7,765 nucleotides of DNA from an uncultured Saprospiraceae bacterium (GTDB lineage Bacteria > Bacteroidota > Bacteroidia > Chitinophagales > Saprospiraceae), in assembly GCA_938039305.1 (NCBI GenBank), contig CALHUZ010000454.1, forward strand, positions 1-7,765, written 5' to 3'. A model generated the notes under the pieces. The model made no database searches. It saw nothing but the letters and a program-made list of their open reading frames with translations, and was not told the DNA's origin. Both the position numbers and the translations under genes were made by a program. Shown one piece after another: positions 6,619 through 7,765 of this stretch. Positions within the stretch are counted from its first letter, which is position 1; each line of letters begins with the position of its first letter.

Positions 6619-7279
6619 ATGCTATTTCAACTTTAAGCAATCCATCTGCTTCAATCTCCACAGGATATATTTCTAACTTTTTTGCTTTATCTGTAGACTC
6701 TCCAGTTCTGATATCATATTCGCAACCGTGCCATGGACAAATGAGTAAGTGATCTTCTAACTTACCTTGATCTATCGGCAAGAAGGATCCATCACACTGA
6801 TTCTGGATAGCGTATACATCTGAACCAATGCGGGACACTAAGAAGTTAACGCGCTCATAGTTCTTTGGATATAGCTTCTTGTTTTCTAACGCTTCATAAT
6901 TGCCCAACTCCAACCAGTCTTTCTTCTTGGGTGGATATAACAACCCTACTTGGCTTTCTGGTATAAAGGCAACCTCCTGTCCATTCTGATGCTCATTAAC
7001 TGGTTCAGCGACTGGCTCATCAGAAACAAGATCATACAAAGACAACATCTTAGAAGTCGTCGGATCCTGATCTATCTGTTCCTTAAGTTTAGGGTATGCT
7101 GCTAGTGCATTGTAGATCCGAGCCAATGGTTCTCTATGAATAGAATCGAAGTATTGAAGTATATTGTAGAGCAGCACTTTGTTATCGACATCAGTCAACT
7201 GCTCAGCATCTTGCATGAGCTGATCGAGCTGACCGAGGGCCTCTTCGTATTCTTCGTTACTAAAGAGTGCTTGCTTCAT
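6611..7279 (-). CDS. Fusion of a hydrogenase-associated helical (NifU-neighbour) domain with a variant Rieske domain
   Basis: A 222-residue protein with two parts. Residues about 8-85 are helical (LQYFDSIHREPLARIYNAL, then a Q-D-P-x-x-x-K-M-L-S-L-Y-D-L segment). They resemble the helical N-terminus of the NifU-like proteins found in several uptake-hydrogenase operons, but no NifU scaffold domain follows. After an acidic linker (about 86-110), a Rieske-like domain runs from about 120 to the end. Its second ligand pair CPWH (C181, H184) and the EYDIRTGE strand are intact. The first pair, normally C-x-H, reads C162-D-G164, so one histidine ligand is missing although the 16-residue spacing to C181 is normal. 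An extra Cys186 follows HG. Electron transfer from the hydrogenase is a reasonable role for a Rieske protein in this setting. No signal peptide is present. The ATG at 7277-7279 overlaps a TGA of the interrupted upstream frame. Confidence 0.82.
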   Translation of the reverse strand: MKQALFSNEEYEEALGQLDQLMQDAEQLTDVDNKVLLYNILQYFDSIHREPLARIYNALAAYPKLKEQIDQDPTTSKMLSLYDLVSDEPVAEPVNEHQNGQEVAFIPESQVGLLYPPKKKDWLELGNYEALENKKLYPKNYERVNFLVSRIGSDVYAIQNQCDGSFLPIDQGKLEDHLLICPWHGCEYDIRTGESTDKAKKLEIYPVEIEADGLLKVEIAYD

Positions 7280-7371
7280 GAATACTGAAGGCTTGATGCA
7301 CAGTTGTGTACACAGTTTTCTAATTTGACACCATCCTTTCCGTAGCAGAATTCACAGTCAGGACCACACTA
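7276..7371 (-). pseudogene. Cysteine-rich C-terminal tail cut off from the winged-helix gene by an in-frame amber codon
   Basis: After AGHG the frame reads TAG and then continues open for 30 codons to TGA (7276-7278). The encoded segment starts CGPDCEFCYG and later has a C-x3-C pair (CVHNC), five cysteines in all plus a histidine, looking like a metal or Fe-S site. The TGA overlaps the ATG of the next gene as ATGA, just as at 5812-5815. Without the tail there would be an 89-base gap between these two genes in an otherwise overlapping run. This is strong evidence that the tail belongs to the ancestral gene. One base change (for example GAG, CAG or AAG to TAG) explains the interruption; readthrough or a base-call error are the alternatives. 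Confidence 0.75.
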
Positions 7372-7680
7372 TCCGTGACCTGCTTTTTGATATCCTTGAA
7401 ATGCTTCAGCGAATCTCGTTCCAGCTTCCTTCTTTGCATCTCCAGAAAGGGATATCATTGTGCTGTCATCTACACTTGTAGTATTTGCGTTAAGCACTTT
7501 ATCCTTCACCAACTTCTCGAGGTGATAGTGCAAGTTGTCTTTATTAGTATTGAGCAGTGCTAATATTTGCGAAGCGGGAACATCTTTTCCAAATCCTTCT
7601 CCATCCATCCAATACAGAATCTGCAGAATTTCATCTTTCCAAAAAAGAGCTCTAAGTGGGGACTTTTCAACCTGATCCAT
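7369..7680 (-). CDS. Small winged-helix-like hydrogenase-operon protein, ending at an amber codon
   Basis: A 103-residue protein if it stops at the first TAG. The core (about 15-60: WKDEILQILYWMDGEG, then ASQILALLNTNKDNLHYHLEKLV) has the helix pattern of a winged-helix domain with an H-Y-H-L-E-K-L recognition-like helix. This is the fold of ArsR/MarR-like and PadR-like proteins, although in this operon it may serve in protein contact rather than DNA binding. I do not recognise a named family with certainty. The ATG overlaps the TAA of the upstream gene by one base (TAATG), so the start is secure. The stop is doubtful: the same frame continues past TAG (7369-7371) with a cysteine-rich segment ending in an ATGA overlap with the Rieske-like gene (see next entry). 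The full-length form would be about 134 codons. Confidence 0.8.
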   Translation of the reverse strand: MDQVEKSPLRALFWKDEILQILYWMDGEGFGKDVPASQILALLNTNKDNLHYHLEKLVKDKVLNANTTSVDDSTMISLSGDAKKEAGTRFAEAFQGYQKAGHG

Positions 7681-7765
7681 TATGCGATATTAGCTTCTTC
7701 GAATATTTTATCTCCAAATAAGTATTTCACCTCTACTTCCTCATCCAACTCACCGATGGCAATCT
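7680..7765 (-). CDS. C-terminal end of an unidentified acidic protein (5' part outside window)
   Basis: The last 27 residues of an open frame entering from the right edge and ending in TAA (7680-7682). The fragment is acidic (ELDEEVEVKYLFGDKIFEE) with no cysteine, so it is not the C-terminus of a hydrogenase large subunit, which would carry a DPC-x-x-C motif. Its stop shares a base with the ATG of the winged-helix gene, so it is coupled to the same operon. Nothing more can be said about its function. Confidence 0.7.
   Translation of the reverse strand, partial: IAIGELDEEVEVKYLFGDKIFEEANIA

Noticed and set aside
7276..7371. Selenocysteine or pyrrolysine insertion at the interrupted codon
   Set aside because: The codon is TAG, not TGA, so selenocysteine does not apply. 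No pyl genes or PYLIS-like evidence are visible, and TAG serves as a normal stop in three neighbouring genes.
1..7765. tRNA, rRNA, CRISPR array, insertion sequence or transposase
   Set aside because: No cloverleaf, repeat-spacer pattern, terminal inverted repeats or transposase motifs were seen on either strand; the window is almost fully occupied by ordinary genes.

Overview
The window looks like part of a [NiFe]-hydrogenase locus from a Bacteroidota bacterium. This rests on the moderately AT-rich sequence, weak or absent Shine-Dalgarno signals, a TAnnTTTG-type promoter box, and a lipoprotein and a membrane-anchored protein resembling Bacteroidota envelope families. The lineage call is inference; there is no rRNA or phylogenetic marker here. 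No hydrogenase structural subunit is inside the window. The structural genes would be expected upstream on the minus strand, beyond base 7765.

Left part, plus strand (2-2037): the C-terminal two thirds of hypE, which makes the cyanide ligands of the NiFe active site, ending in the hallmark Pro-Arg-Ile-Cys. Two tandem, mutually paralogous TetR-type regulators follow within 10 bases each and are probably co-transcribed with it. A minus-strand gene for a secreted M23/LysM cell-wall peptidase (2053-3054) converges on this operon and appears to have its own promoter.

Right part, minus strand (7765 down to 3226): a compact operon read right to left. It holds the tail of an unidentified acidic protein, a winged-helix-like small protein, a fusion of a NifU-associated helical domain with a variant Rieske domain, a lipoprotein, a hydrogenase maturation endopeptidase, a membrane-anchored paralogue of the lipoprotein, a CooC-type nickel-insertion ATPase, and hypC. 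Several junctions overlap (TAATG at 7678-7682, an 8-base overlap at 6611-6618, ATGA at 5812-5815). HypC and HypE work in ligand assembly, the CooC-like ATPase plausibly in nickel delivery, and the protease in the final cleavage of the large subunit. The Rieske-like protein and the two envelope proteins are candidates for electron transfer or anchoring.

Two observations stand out. First, the winged-helix gene stops at an amber codon (7369-7371), but the same frame continues with a cysteine-rich tail and ends in a TGA that overlaps the next gene's ATG as ATGA; the amber interrupts what was, or is, a longer protein. Second, the Rieske-like domain has the C-terminal CPWH pair but lacks the histidine of the first CxH pair (it reads C-D-G), so its cluster, if present, must be ligated differently.
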